Assembly (NCBI GenBank): GCA_902774295.1
Contig: CACYHP010000001.1
Location: 992,001-1,056,000 of the forward strand
Length of the DNA: 64,000 nucleotides
Source: an uncultured Bacteroidia bacterium
Lineage (GTDB): Bacteria; Bacteroidota; Bacteroidia; Bacteroidales; F082
Direction: 5' to 3'
Shown here: in pieces, positions 27,209-35,668 of the stretch
Numbering within the stretch: the first letter of the stretch is position 1
Layout: each line of letters begins with the position of its first letter
Translations under genes and position numbers: made by a program
The notes under the pieces: model-generated
What the model was told of the DNA's origin: nothing
Database searches by the model: none
The model's input: the letters and a program-made list of their open reading frames with translations, nothing else

Positions 27209-29268
27209 TATTTCTCTATTCTGATACGTGCGTCGACAGCCACCACGTTCTTCGGGTTGCCAAGCAACGGGTTGAGGTCCATCTCAGCAATCTCAGGAGC
27301 TGCCATCACCAAGGCGGCTACTCTTGCAATCTGCTCAGCATAGACATCGACGTTGACTGGCTGCTGACCGCGAACGCCTTGCAAAATCTTGTATCCACGG
27401 AGCCTGGTGAGAGCCTCTTTAGCCTCGTCTGCACTGATTGGCACCAATGAGCTCTGGACGTCTTTCAACACCTCGATGAAGATGCCGCCCAAGCCGAAGA
27501 ATACCTGATGTCCGAACTTCTTGTCGCGAATGGCTCCGATGTAAACCTCAGTGCCGTCAAGCATTGGGTACATCTCCACTGCGTAGGTGTCTTTGATAGC
27601 CATCAAGCGGTCGAACTCTTTGCCGACAGTCTCGATGTCGCGTACATTCAATGTCACGCCGCCAACATCTGACTTGTGGACTGGTCCGACGACCTTCATC
27701 ACGAGCGGATAACCAACCTCGTTGGCGAAGTCGAGAGCCTGCTGTTTCTTGTCGACGACGCGGATCTGCTTCTGTGCGATGCCAGCTGCGTCGAGCAATT
27801 CGTAAATCTTATCAGGAGCGATATATCCGTTCTCGCAGCTGGCGATGCACTTGCGGATGCGAGCTGTGTCGATCTTTGGCATCTCAACGTTCTCAGGCTG
27901 TGGCTTCGGAGTGTTGTAAACCTTGCAGATTGCATTGCCGAGCACACATTCCTCAGGGAAGTTGATGCGGCCTTTTGCAATGAAATCGTTAATTTCGTCT
28001 TTCACGTTGATGATTGAAGGCAAGACAGGGAAGATAGGCTTCTTGCAGGTCTTCATCTTCTGGTCGAGCAGGTCGTAAACCTCTTTGTTGCTGAACAATC
28101 CAGGTGAACCGAAGATGACCACTGAGAAGTCGATGTCTGTATATTCGTTCTCGACGGTGTCGATGATATATCCAAGCTGTTCTGCTGTTCCTGTTGCGAG
28201 GAAGTCGATGGGGTTACCCACTGATGAGCCTGCGAAGAGCTTCTCCAACAATGCCGGGCTTGCCGGATGTTCTTTCAATGATGGCACTTCCATGCCGCCG
28301 TTTGAGAGCACGTCTGTCAGCATGACGGCAGGACCGCCTGCGTGTGTTATCACCGCGCAGCGTTTGCCTTTGATTTCAGGGTGCATGAACACGCCGCACA
28401 CTGTCGTCAGCTCCTGACGGTTCTGGCAACGCACGATGCCTGCTTTCTTGAACAATGCGTCAACCACAGCGTCGTTTGTAGCGAGGGCGCCGGTGTGTGA
28501 CGATGCTGCACGGCTACCTGCTGCAGAGCCACCTGACTTAATAGCTGCGATATGGCATCCTTTGTTGATGAGGCTGCGCGCGTGTTTCAGCAATCTCTGT
28601 GGGTTGCCGATCTTTTCCATGTAAAGCATGATGACATGGCTCGACTTCACTGGGTCGAAGGTCTCGTCGAGGTGTTCGAGCACGTCCTCGATACCGAGCT
28701 GAGCGCTGTTACCGACAGCCCAGACGCTGTTGAATTTAAGACCGTTGCTCATGCCGTATTCCTTGATGAACACTGCTGTTGCGCCTGAACCAGTAATGAA
28801 GTCGACTCCATGAGGGTCGAGGGTCGGGATAGGGGTGTCGAAGCATCCTGCGTAGTTCACGTTGAGGAAGCCTGTGCAGTTAGGGCCAATCAGGCTGCCG
28901 CCGACGCTGTTGATGGTGTCGACGATATGTTTCTCGATGGCCGCGCCCTCAGCGTTCTCCTCCGAGAATCCTGCACTGATGATGATGAAGCCTTTACAGC
29001 CTTTCTCTTTTGCCAAGATATCGACGGTCTGTGCGCAGAACTTGGCTGCGATGCAGATGATGGCGCATTCCACATTCGGAAGCTCGTTGACGCTGGCATA
29101 GCATTTCACGCCCTGCACCTCAGTCTCTTTCGGGTTCACCGCGTAGACAGGACCTCTGAAAGGGCTCTCAAGAAGGTTTTTCAAAGCTTTCCCACCAGGT
29201 TTGTGGATGTCACTCGACGCACCGCACACTACGATGCTCTTCGGATTTAAAAGTTCTCTTGCAATCAT
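27208..29268 (-). CDS. ADP-forming acetate-CoA ligase (fused alpha and beta)
   Basis: The 686-residue enzyme probably converts acetyl-CoA (or another acyl-CoA), ADP and phosphate to acetate, CoA and ATP, conserving energy during fermentation. The order is a CoA-binding Rossmann domain (1-130, SIVVCGASSDIHKPGGKALKN), a succinyl-CoA-ligase-like part with the phospho-histidine region SHTGALATNDAVVD near 255, and a C-terminal ATP-grasp domain (about 475-686, GYPLVMKVVGPVHKSDVGGV). The GSGATAVFIKEY and GNPIDFLATG motifs are typical. The fused form is about the usual length. It is translationally coupled to the downstream membrane protein. Confidence 0.9.
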   Translation of the reverse strand: MIARELLNPKSIVVCGASSDIHKPGGKALKNLLESPFRGPVYAVNPKETEVQGVKCYASVNELPNVECAIICIAAKFCAQTVDILAKEKGCKGFIIISAGFSEENAEGAAIEKHIVDTINSVGGSLIGPNCTGFLNVNYAGCFDTPIPTLDPHGVDFITGSGATAVFIKEYGMSNGLKFNSVWAVGNSAQLGIEDVLEHLDETFDPVKSSHVIMLYMEKIGNPQRLLKHARSLINKGCHIAAIKSGGSAAGSRAASSHTGALATNDAVVDALFKKAGIVRCQNRQELTTVCGVFMHPEIKGKRCAVITHAGGPAVMLTDVLSNGGMEVPSLKEHPASPALLEKLFAGSSVGNPIDFLATGTAEQLGYIIDTVENEYTDIDFSVVIFGSPGLFSNKEVYDLLDQKMKTCKKPIFPVLPSIINVKDEINDFIAKGRINFPEECVLGNAICKVYNTPKPQPENVEMPKIDTARIRKCIASCENGYIAPDKIYELLDAAGIAQKQIRVVDKKQQALDFANEVGYPLVMKVVGPVHKSDVGGVTLNVRDIETVGKEFDRLMAIKDTYAVEMYPMLDGTEVYIGAIRDKKFGHQVFFGLGGIFIEVLKDVQSSLVPISADEAKEALTRLRGYKILQGVRGQQPVNVDVYAEQIARVAALVMAAPEIAEMDLNPLLGNPKNVVAVDARIRIEK

Positions 29269-29301
29269 ATATCTGTATTTTTAATTTGTTCAAATTTTCT
29301 G

Positions 29302-29309
29302 CAAAAATA
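29302..29309 (-). promoter_or_regulatory. -7 promoter element for the acetate-CoA ligase operon
   Basis: TATTTTTG on the minus strand, about 34 nt before the start codon. No TTG is found at the -33 position, only T-rich sequence. Confidence 0.45.
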
Positions 29310-29349
29310 CAGATATTTCGTGGATTTTAAAAATTAATTTTCACCTTTT

Positions 29350-30708
29350 TTAATGAACCACAATCTTCCTCGACAATGCTTGTCCGTTTTCAAAAATGAT
29401 TTGAATTATCGCCAAGCCTTTGTAATCTTGTAAATCAAGAAAAGCTTGATTAGAATTGCAGGTTTTATTATACAAAACTCGTCCTGAATAGTCACATACT
29501 GAGATATTGTTTATCAGTTGTTTTGAAGAAATCTCAAATATTCCATGCGAAGGTATAGGATAAATCTTAAGGTCAATTACATCAACATCATCAATAGCAT
29601 TGATATTAACTATAATTTCATCAACATGAATGAAAACATATGGTGTCAACCAACTGCCGAGAAACAGTGATGCAGCGGAAAATGTAGCTGTTACATCTGT
29701 ATTCATCTGTATGGTATCACCATTAAATACGCAATTCGATCCATATTCATAGAACTCTATGTTTTCAATATAATAATGGTATCCGTTTTGATGGATGGCT
29801 ATTCCCAGTGAGACGGGAACACCAGTTGAAGGGGTGGTAACAGCAACCATTTGTCCTTGAATATTTCTTTCGCCAGTTGTTTCCATGGAAAGGGTCTCAA
29901 AAGTGTTAAAAGGAGCTCCGAACAAATCGTAGTGAGTGTTTCCGAAACCTTGGATATTTGAATTGACATTGTCTCCCCACATAGGTGAGAAGAAATCTTC
30001 ATTATGAAGTTTGTCTTTGTTCGTAAGATAATATGTTTCATTATTTTCCGAAAACGAAAGATATTTAGTGTCTCCACATGGAGTGAATAAACAAAGCTCG
30101 TCATTAGCGACTATAACTCCATTTGCTGTGGCTTCAATGGCATACGGAATAACTTGTGTCAATTCAAGAATTGGGAGGTCATAATCAGGCCAATATTCAG
30201 CTATGCCAACCATGGTATAAGCTCCACTGTTGAGAGTCATTCCATTGAAGATAATTGGGAAATTCGTTTGCAAAACCCCGTTTATTGCGAGATAACAGGC
30301 ATAATCAGGGGCGATATTACATTGTATTGATGCAATGCCAATAGTCCAATCAACATATCCAGTACCATAGTTATAATTGGCATTTATCAGTTCTTGAATG
30401 TCAATAACAGTGAACGCCTCCCCATTCCCATCTTCCATCTCCTTAATATCCCCAATAACCGAAATCTCATTTCCAATTGCAATAGTGTCATAATGTATAA
30501 CCAAATCCTCCAGATATGGATTCGGCCAGTAGTTGTCAACCATCACGTAATATGTTTCGCTATCGGTTGTTATGGCGAAACGGGTGTCGCAGACATTCTG
30601 TTCGAAATATGGGGCTGCAATGCGGTTCACCACGCCGGTTATGGTGTCCTGGGCGAAACTCGATAGGGCAGTCGCCAATATAATTAATAAGGTAAAGGTC
30701 TTTTTCAT
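29350..30708 (-). CDS. secreted T9SS-sorted protein of unknown function
   Basis: The 452-residue protein starts with a signal peptide (MKKTFTLLIILATALSSFA) and ends with a type A T9SS sorting domain from about residue 380 (DLKIYPIPSHGIFEIS to SRKIVVH). The body is beta-rich. Near the N-terminus ITGVVNRIAAPYFEQNVCD and IGNEISVIGDIKEMEDGNG look like an OB-fold-like segment. I recognise no enzyme motif. It is probably anchored to the cell surface or released. It is transcribed alone from the promoter at 30757-30788. Confidence 0.75.
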   Translation of the reverse strand: MKKTFTLLIILATALSSFAQDTITGVVNRIAAPYFEQNVCDTRFAITTDSETYYVMVDNYWPNPYLEDLVIHYDTIAIGNEISVIGDIKEMEDGNGEAFTVIDIQELINANYNYGTGYVDWTIGIASIQCNIAPDYACYLAINGVLQTNFPIIFNGMTLNSGAYTMVGIAEYWPDYDLPILELTQVIPYAIEATANGVIVANDELCLFTPCGDTKYLSFSENNETYYLTNKDKLHNEDFFSPMWGDNVNSNIQGFGNTHYDLFGAPFNTFETLSMETTGERNIQGQMVAVTTPSTGVPVSLGIAIHQNGYHYYIENIEFYEYGSNCVFNGDTIQMNTDVTATFSAASLFLGSWLTPYVFIHVDEIIVNINAIDDVDVIDLKIYPIPSHGIFEISSKQLINNISVCDYSGRVLYNKTCNSNQAFLDLQDYKGLAIIQIIFENGQALSRKIVVH

Positions 30709-30723
30709 AACTGATTGAGTTTT

Positions 30724-30738
30724 AATGGTTAAACCATT
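30724..30738. promoter_or_regulatory. palindrome in the leader of the 29350-30708 gene
   Basis: AATGGTT and AACCATT surround a single base, a perfect 7-bp inverted repeat. It lies between the -7 element and the start codon, roughly 15 to 30 nt downstream of the expected transcription start, and could be an operator. It could also be a chance palindrome. Confidence 0.35.
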
Positions 30739-30756
30739 GGTTTTATAATGGTCTCA

Positions 30757-30788
30757 CAAAAATATAAATTATTTTTGAGAAAAACAAA
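30757..30788 (-). promoter_or_regulatory. promoter of the T9SS protein gene
   Basis: On the minus strand TTTG (30788-30785) is followed after 20 nt by TATTTTTG (30764-30757), a good match to TTTG-N19/21-TAnnTTTG. Confidence 0.65.
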
Positions 30789-30831
30789 TAATTATGAAAA
30801 AATTGTATGAGAGGTTTTATGAATCTCTTAT

Positions 30832-31737
30832 TCAAACTGCCGGGACAACGAATCTTATCGCCTGCCGCTTATTCTCAACAACGATTCTTTTCCCCTGCAA
30901 AATCTCACCGTCCAACGAGACGCAGAATCCTTTGCCGCCTTCAATCACTACATGTTTTGCTCTGCGATAAACGATGATATCCTTGAACTTCGGATTGTCG
31001 AGATGAGTCCCGTGGGTATAAGATTTTTTCAGCAATGCGAATTTTATTCTTGAAACAGGCTTGATAAGGCAAACCTCCAACCAACCGTCGTCGTTCAACG
31101 AACGAGGGGCGCATTGGTAGCTGCCGCCCACGTATTTGCCGTTGGCAATGGTGCAAAGGCATATCCTGCCGTCGTTTAGCTTCTCGCCATCAGCGTAGAC
31201 GGTGCATTTTGTGCGCATCCCTGTCAAAAATGCCCGCAACACCGCGATAGGGTAGCACATCTTGCCTCCGATGATGGGGTAACGGCGTATTTTATGCATC
31301 ACTTTAGCCACCACCGAGTCCAGTCCGAAATGCGTGGCGTTGATGGCAAACCGCCCGTTGACCTGCATGATGTCGATACGCTTCTCGGTGCCGTGCATGG
31401 CGTTCTCAACATTTCTAAATGCCTTTAAATCAGCATAATATTTAATGTAATCGTTGCCGCTGCCGTAAGCTAACACGGCCAAGCTCGCGTTCGGGTAACC
31501 GTAGATGCCGCTCGCCACCTTGTTGAGCGTACCGTCGCCGCCACAAGCGTAAAACCGCACTTCCTCATCGGGATGAGCCTCGAGGTATTCCTTTATCTGA
31601 CTAACGTTGTCTTTCGCCGAATTGGGTGTAAATAATTCATAGTCAATAGCTTCGCTTTCGTTGGCAATCGCTTTCTTCACCTCTTCGAGACACGAATGCT
31701 CGCCTGCAACAGTATTAACGATGAAAATATGCTTCAT
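30832..31737 (-). CDS. YegS/DAGK-type lipid kinase family protein
   Basis: The 301-residue protein starts at ATG 31737 (MKHIFIVNTVAGEH). A TTG 12 nt upstream is an unlikely start, and GGAAGGAG lies just before the ATG. It has the diacylglycerol kinase catalytic fold, with phosphate-binding CGGDGTLNKVASGI near residue 60 and GSGNDYIKYY. A second domain contains VGGSYQCAPRSLNDDGWLEV and VSLDGE. These enzymes phosphorylate lipid hydroxyls such as diacylglycerol or sphingoid bases with ATP at the membrane; the exact substrate is uncertain. Confidence 0.85.
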   Translation of the reverse strand: MKHIFIVNTVAGEHSCLEEVKKAIANESEAIDYELFTPNSAKDNVSQIKEYLEAHPDEEVRFYACGGDGTLNKVASGIYGYPNASLAVLAYGSGNDYIKYYADLKAFRNVENAMHGTEKRIDIMQVNGRFAINATHFGLDSVVAKVMHKIRRYPIIGGKMCYPIAVLRAFLTGMRTKCTVYADGEKLNDGRICLCTIANGKYVGGSYQCAPRSLNDDGWLEVCLIKPVSRIKFALLKKSYTHGTHLDNPKFKDIIVYRRAKHVVIEGGKGFCVSLDGEILQGKRIVVENKRQAIRFVVPAV

Positions 31738-31789
31738 TCTCCTTCCCAAATTTTTGCAAAATTAGGAAATAATCTTAAAAAAACAAATC

Positions 31790-31848
31790 AAATTTTAAAT
31801 CTTTAAATCTTAAATTTTGAATTTTGAATCTTTAAATTTTAAATCTTA
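31790..31848. repeat. AT-rich heptamer array between lipid kinase and thioesterase genes
   Basis: Words such as TTTAAAT, CTTAAAT and TTTGAAT repeat with a period near 7 nt. The array overlaps the last codons (IKI and stop) of the acyl-ACP thioesterase gene. Confidence 0.55.
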
Positions 31849-32570
31849 ATAACCGCGTATGTGACGACTTTCCCGTCTCTTTTTATCGCAAAATGCCACT
31901 CATCGTCAACCTTTTTGCGATAGATGCGCAGCACATTGCCCTCCAAGCTTTCCGCCTCGTAATGAATCTCTAACTCTTTGATAGTCATGTCTTCCAACTC
32001 CTTAACGGAAAATGAGTCGAGCACCATCATGCAGTATTTGGTGTTGTTGGTGTGACGTGATATGTCGATGTCGCAAGCGCGGATAGTCTTCTCGTAAACG
32101 AAATCGTCTTCTGTGAAGTCGTCTTTGAACCTCATGAATGTCGGCTCGCAGGCTTTCTCAGGAAGGAATTGAATGTCGGGGTAATGCACACTTTCGGTCT
32201 TGCGCAGGCGGCGAGTATCCTTATCCAAAATCACCCATTCGGCGACGCTGTTCACTGCAGGCTCCATGTCTGGTCTCAAAATCTGATAAGAACGGAAGCA
32301 TCGCAACGTTTCAGGTCCCGACGGCCAGGTCTTTAATATCACGTCGTCGTGGTCTTTCACAACGCTCTTGAACTCGAATTTTATGCGGCGGACGACCCAG
32401 AAGGCGTTGTCGCGTTCCCCTAATGTGGGCTGGTCGATGCCGAGTTGCATGGCGTTGGCGTCAGCGAGCTCCTCAAACAAGGTCTGCATCATAAAAGGAC
32501 TCAGCCTGTTCACGCTGTCGCAATAGCTCGACCACACCTTGAATTCTCTTGAAAACTGGTTATGTTCCAC
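31839..32570 (-). CDS. acyl-ACP thioesterase
   Basis: This 243-residue double hot-dog protein hydrolyses fatty acyl groups from acyl carrier protein, releasing free fatty acids. The N-terminal half shows YCDSVNRLSPFMMQTLFEEL and AFWVVRRIKFEF. The second hot-dog has DIDISRHTNNTKYCMMVLDS, where the HTNN histidine and asparagine correspond to the active-site region. The last codons lie inside an AT-rich repeat, but the length is normal. The TrmH-type methyltransferase gene is upstream on the same strand, 18 nt away with a second heptamer stretch between. Confidence 0.85.
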   Translation of the reverse strand: MEHNQFSREFKVWSSYCDSVNRLSPFMMQTLFEELADANAMQLGIDQPTLGERDNAFWVVRRIKFEFKSVVKDHDDVILKTWPSGPETLRCFRSYQILRPDMEPAVNSVAEWVILDKDTRRLRKTESVHYPDIQFLPEKACEPTFMRFKDDFTEDDFVYEKTIRACDIDISRHTNNTKYCMMVLDSFSVKELEDMTIKELEIHYEAESLEGNVLRIYRKKVDDEWHFAIKRDGKVVTYAVIKI

Positions 32571-32605
32571 TCTTTTAACTTTACTCTTTTAACTTTTAAC
32601 TCTTC
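32569..32605. repeat. CTTTTAA heptamer array
   Basis: Three to four units of CTTTTAA or CTCTTTTAA in the gap between the thioesterase start and the methyltransferase stop, extending slightly into the 3' end of the methyltransferase gene. Confidence 0.45.
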
Positions 32606-33365
32606 TCTGTCTCACTGCCTCGAACGTCACAATAGCTGTCGTCACGCTCACATTGAGCGAGTCGGCGATGCCATTCATAGGGATGATGATGTTCTGGTCG
32701 GCGGCGTCAACCCACCGCTGCGAGATGCCCGTCGCCTCCGTTCCCATCACTATGGCAGAGGCTTTTCTGAAGTCGGCGTCCAAATAATCGATTGAAGCTT
32801 TCAGATATGTGCAATATATTGTTATCTTATTGTCTTTCAGCCACTTGATGCATTCTTCCGACGAGCATGCGAACAACGGAACTGAGAATATGCATCCCAC
32901 GCTGGCTCTGATGGCGTTCGGGTTGTACAAATCTGTCCTCTGGTCGGCGATGATGACGGCGTCAACGCCTGCCGCATCGGCGGTGCGCATCACAGCACCG
33001 AGGTTTCCGGGTTTCTCCACGGTCTCAAGCACTATGATGAGCGGGTTCTTTTTCTTTGGCTTAAACTGTTGTAAATCAGCGTATTTTGGTATCGCTACGG
33101 CAAGAAGTCCGTCGCTGCCTTCACGGTAGGCTATCTTCTCGAACACCTCCAACGAGACTTCCTCAACCGAGCGCGCCGTTATCGCTGCTCCGTCCCGAGC
33201 AATATCTGAACATACAAACAGCGTGTCCACCTCAAAGCCGCAGGCGACGGCGCGCTCGATCTCACGGCGGCCCTCAATGAGGATTCGGTTCTGCTCACGA
33301 CGCTCCGAAGCCTTCTCTAACTTGATGATATTCTTAATCTTAGGATTGGTCTTGCTCGTTATCAT
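32589..33365 (-). CDS. TrmH/SpoU-family RNA 2'-O-methyltransferase
   Basis: The 258-residue protein has the substrate-binding N-terminal domain of the SpoU family (TSKTNPKIKNIIKLEKASERR, RILIEGRREIERA). Its SPOUT knot contains VLETVEKPGNLGAVMRTADAAG (motif 1, with N and R), IVMGTEATGIS (motif 2) and SLNVSVTTAIVTFEA (motif 3). It methylates the ribose of an rRNA or tRNA nucleotide; the target cannot be told from sequence alone. Its start overlaps the EamA stop by 4 nt (ATGA). Confidence 0.88.
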   Translation of the reverse strand: MITSKTNPKIKNIIKLEKASERREQNRILIEGRREIERAVACGFEVDTLFVCSDIARDGAAITARSVEEVSLEVFEKIAYREGSDGLLAVAIPKYADLQQFKPKKKNPLIIVLETVEKPGNLGAVMRTADAAGVDAVIIADQRTDLYNPNAIRASVGCIFSVPLFACSSEECIKWLKDNKITIYCTYLKASIDYLDADFRKASAIVMGTEATGISQRWVDAADQNIIIPMNGIADSLNVSVTTAIVTFEAVRQRRVKS

Positions 33366-34255
33366 GCCTTGGCCTCCTTCTTTCTTAACTGCGAGAAAAT
33401 CAAGCCGACGACGACCATCACAATACCCAAAATCTTGTTTGTCGACAGCATCTCAATACCTAAAATGAAGCTGAAAATGCCAGTAAACACAGGGATGAGA
33501 TTGCTGTAGACGTTGGCTCTCGACGCGCCGAGCTTGCTGAAAGCGTAAGCCCACAATGAGTATGCGACGGCGCTGCAAAGCGTTCCGAGGCATACCAACG
33601 GCACGATGTATGCGCCAACGTTGCCGAAATTCGACGGCTCAAACTGCTCCATTATTATCGTCAGCGGAATGAAATAAATCATACCGATGATATTCTGCAT
33701 CCAAGTGATTGTCAATGGCTTATAAAGCTTTGTGAGCTTTGCCAACGAGATGGAATAACCCACCGCCACGACCACCGCGCTGAACAGGAAGAGCACTCCT
33801 TTTGGAGATGCCACAAATTCAAGGTCTTTGTTGATGAGCATCACCATCACGCCAAGGAACGACACTATGAGACCTAAAATGTTCATCGGCGAGAGTCTTT
33901 CCTTCAGGAAAACCGACGCTGCGATAGGTGTCACCAGCGGAATCATCGCGATGATGGCGGATCCGATGATAGGGGAGGTGTTTTTCAAACCATAACCCTC
34001 GAAAATGAAGTACAGAAACGGCTCAAACAACGCCGCCAAAGCGAACAACCCAAGGTGTTTCCGTTCGACTTTCTCATTTAATTTGAAAATGAAAAGTATC
34101 GCTGTGAAGAATATCGTAGCGATAACCAGACGTAGGAAAATCGTTGCTGTGGGGTTCAGGTTTCGGTACACCTGCGTCGACCATATGAACGATAACCCCC
34201 AGATAACCATGGCGATAACGCCAGCAATGTGAACTATGTAATTTCTGTTTTTCAT
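33362..34255 (-). CDS. EamA-family (DMT) transporter
   Basis: The 297-residue protein has about ten membrane helices in two EamA repeats (first: IAGVIAMVIWGLSFIWST and IFLRLVIATIFFTAILF; second: VLFLFSAVVVAVGYSIS and AYIVPLVCLGTLCSAVAYS). It ends with the cytosolic tail RKKEAKA. Members move small metabolites, often amino acids or nucleotide precursors, across the inner membrane; the substrate here is unknown. It is the first gene of a three-gene minus-strand run with the methyltransferase and thioesterase. Confidence 0.88.
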   Translation of the reverse strand: MKNRNYIVHIAGVIAMVIWGLSFIWSTQVYRNLNPTATIFLRLVIATIFFTAILFIFKLNEKVERKHLGLFALAALFEPFLYFIFEGYGLKNTSPIIGSAIIAMIPLVTPIAASVFLKERLSPMNILGLIVSFLGVMVMLINKDLEFVASPKGVLFLFSAVVVAVGYSISLAKLTKLYKPLTITWMQNIIGMIYFIPLTIIMEQFEPSNFGNVGAYIVPLVCLGTLCSAVAYSLWAYAFSKLGASRANVYSNLIPVFTGIFSFILGIEMLSTNKILGIVMVVVGLIFSQLRKKEAKA

Positions 34256-34259
34256 GGCG

Positions 34260-34267
34260 CAAAAATA
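34260..34267 (-). promoter_or_regulatory. -7 promoter element for the EamA operon
   Basis: TATTTTTG on the minus strand, only 4 nt upstream of the ATG. The nearest upstream TTTG is 23 nt away, a little long. The transcript would be almost leaderless. Confidence 0.4.
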
Positions 34268-34303
34268 GGCAAAATAATTGATTCATTGTTCAAAATAATT
34301 TTG

Positions 34304-34311
34304 TAATTTTG
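34304..34311 (+). promoter_or_regulatory. -7 promoter element for the PHP-like gene
   Basis: TAATTTTG fits TAnnTTTG, 17 nt before the ATG at 34329. It is divergent from the EamA promoter. Confidence 0.4.
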
Positions 34312-34328
34312 TGATTTAATATATAAGA

Positions 34329-35546
34329 ATGAAGAAAATCCTGAAATATCTGTTGTATCTCGTTATCGCCTTCGTCGCCTTCCTCGTTGCGATGAATATT
34401 TTCGTGCCGGTTTATGTCTTCGACGAGCCGGTGCCTTTTCATGGCGATTATCTGAATAACCCTTATCAGGATATCGACTCAACCTATTGGAAATGCTGCA
34501 ATTTCCATGGTCATACGCGTCAGTATGGCGGTGTCACCAACGGACGAAATAATGGTAATGCGGTTTACGACAGCATGTACCGTCTTTTCGGCTACGATCA
34601 CGTCGGAATTTCCGATTATAACAAGGTGAACGGCTATGAAAACGGTCGCGACCCGGGCTTTATCCCTGGCTACGAGCACGGCTACAACGTCTGGAAGACG
34701 CATCAGGTGTGCCTCGGCACTAAAAAAGTGCGCCGCATCGACTATTTCTTCTATCAGACGTTGAGCCATAAACAGCACATGCTCAATAGGTTAGGTGAGC
34801 AGAATAGGGTGGTGGCAGTGGCGCATCCGAGCTTCGTCGACGGCAGCTACAACATCCGCGACATGAAATATCTCAGCAACTATAAGGTTTTGGAGGTTTT
34901 GAACGGCTTCGTCAACTCGCCTGAGCACTGGGACATGGCGCTTTCCAACGGTCATCTGGTGTATCTCATTGCCGACGATGACACTCATGATGTCTTGAAA
35001 GTCAATGATATAGCGTTGAAAATCACTTATCTCAACGCCAAAGACAATGACGCGAGCCAGCTTTACGACGCGCTACTCTCGGGCAAGGCTGTGGGCGTCG
35101 ACTTCGACCTTGACCGTGAGGAACAGATGGATCATAAGGTGGAACGCTTCAAACGCGATATACCTTATTTAAATAGTGCCAAACTTAATGGCAACGATTT
35201 TATGGTAAGCGTAACCAAACCAATAAATAAGGCTGAGTTTATAGGCCAAGGAGGCGCCGTCTTGAAATCTGAATGGCATGACGACGCAGACTCGGTCTTC
35301 CGTGCTTCATATAAAATTCTGCCTACCGACCAGTACGTCCGCACCGTCCTGACATTCTTTGACGGCACCACCATGTGGCTTAATCCAATCACCCGCCACG
35401 AGAGTTCGGACATCATAAAACAACGCCTCGACCACGTCTCTTACACCTGGACAGCCGCGTTGTGGATGGTTTACCTCGGCATCATCTTGGTTATTGTCAA
35501 GCTGGTGCAAAAATACACGCAGAATAAAAAAGTACACGCAGAGTAA
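34329..35546 (+). CDS. membrane-anchored PHP-like phosphoesterase
   Basis: The 405-residue protein has one N-terminal (about 5-28) and one C-terminal (about 372-392) membrane helix around a soluble domain. That domain has metal-ligand motifs of the PHP superfamily: NFHGHTRQYGG (HxH), GISDYNKVNG, AVAHPSF and IADDDTHD. PHP domains hydrolyse phosphoesters with two or three metal ions. The topology suggests the domain faces the periplasm, which would be unusual for PHP enzymes. The last codons (KYTQNKKVHAE) are encoded by the first two units of a tandem repeat running to 35590, so the C-terminus may have been changed by the repeat. Confidence 0.7.
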   Translation: MKKILKYLLYLVIAFVAFLVAMNIFVPVYVFDEPVPFHGDYLNNPYQDIDSTYWKCCNFHGHTRQYGGVTNGRNNGNAVYDSMYRLFGYDHVGISDYNKVNGYENGRDPGFIPGYEHGYNVWKTHQVCLGTKKVRRIDYFFYQTLSHKQHMLNRLGEQNRVVAVAHPSFVDGSYNIRDMKYLSNYKVLEVLNGFVNSPEHWDMALSNGHLVYLIADDDTHDVLKVNDIALKITYLNAKDNDASQLYDALLSGKAVGVDFDLDREEQMDHKVERFKRDIPYLNSAKLNGNDFMVSVTKPINKAEFIGQGGAVLKSEWHDDADSVFRASYKILPTDQYVRTVLTFFDGTTMWLNPITRHESSDIIKQRLDHVSYTWTAALWMVYLGIILVIVKLVQKYTQNKKVHAE

Positions 35547-35590
35547 AAATTTTTACACGTAGAAAACAACGATTTACACGCAGAATAAAG
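35515..35590. repeat. four-copy tandem repeat TACACGCAGAATAAA
   Basis: Units start at 35515, 35534, 35555 and 35576 (spacings 19, 21, 21 nt), each a form of TACACGCAGAATAAA with one to four changes. Units 1 and 2 code for the end of the PHP-like protein and contain its stop; units 3 and 4 are non-coding and lie upstream of the next gene's promoter. Confidence 0.75.
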
Positions 35591-35611
35591 TTCTTGTCGT
35601 GGCAATAGTCT

Positions 35612-35619
35612 ATTTTTGC
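35612..35619 (+). promoter_or_regulatory. -7 promoter element for the 35669 gene
   Basis: TATTTTTG followed by C, 50 nt before the start codon. No correctly spaced TTTG. The leader is A/T-rich. Confidence 0.45.
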
Positions 35620-35668
35620 GCCTTCAAATTAACCATTTAAAAAAAATATATTAACGATTAAAAATTAA

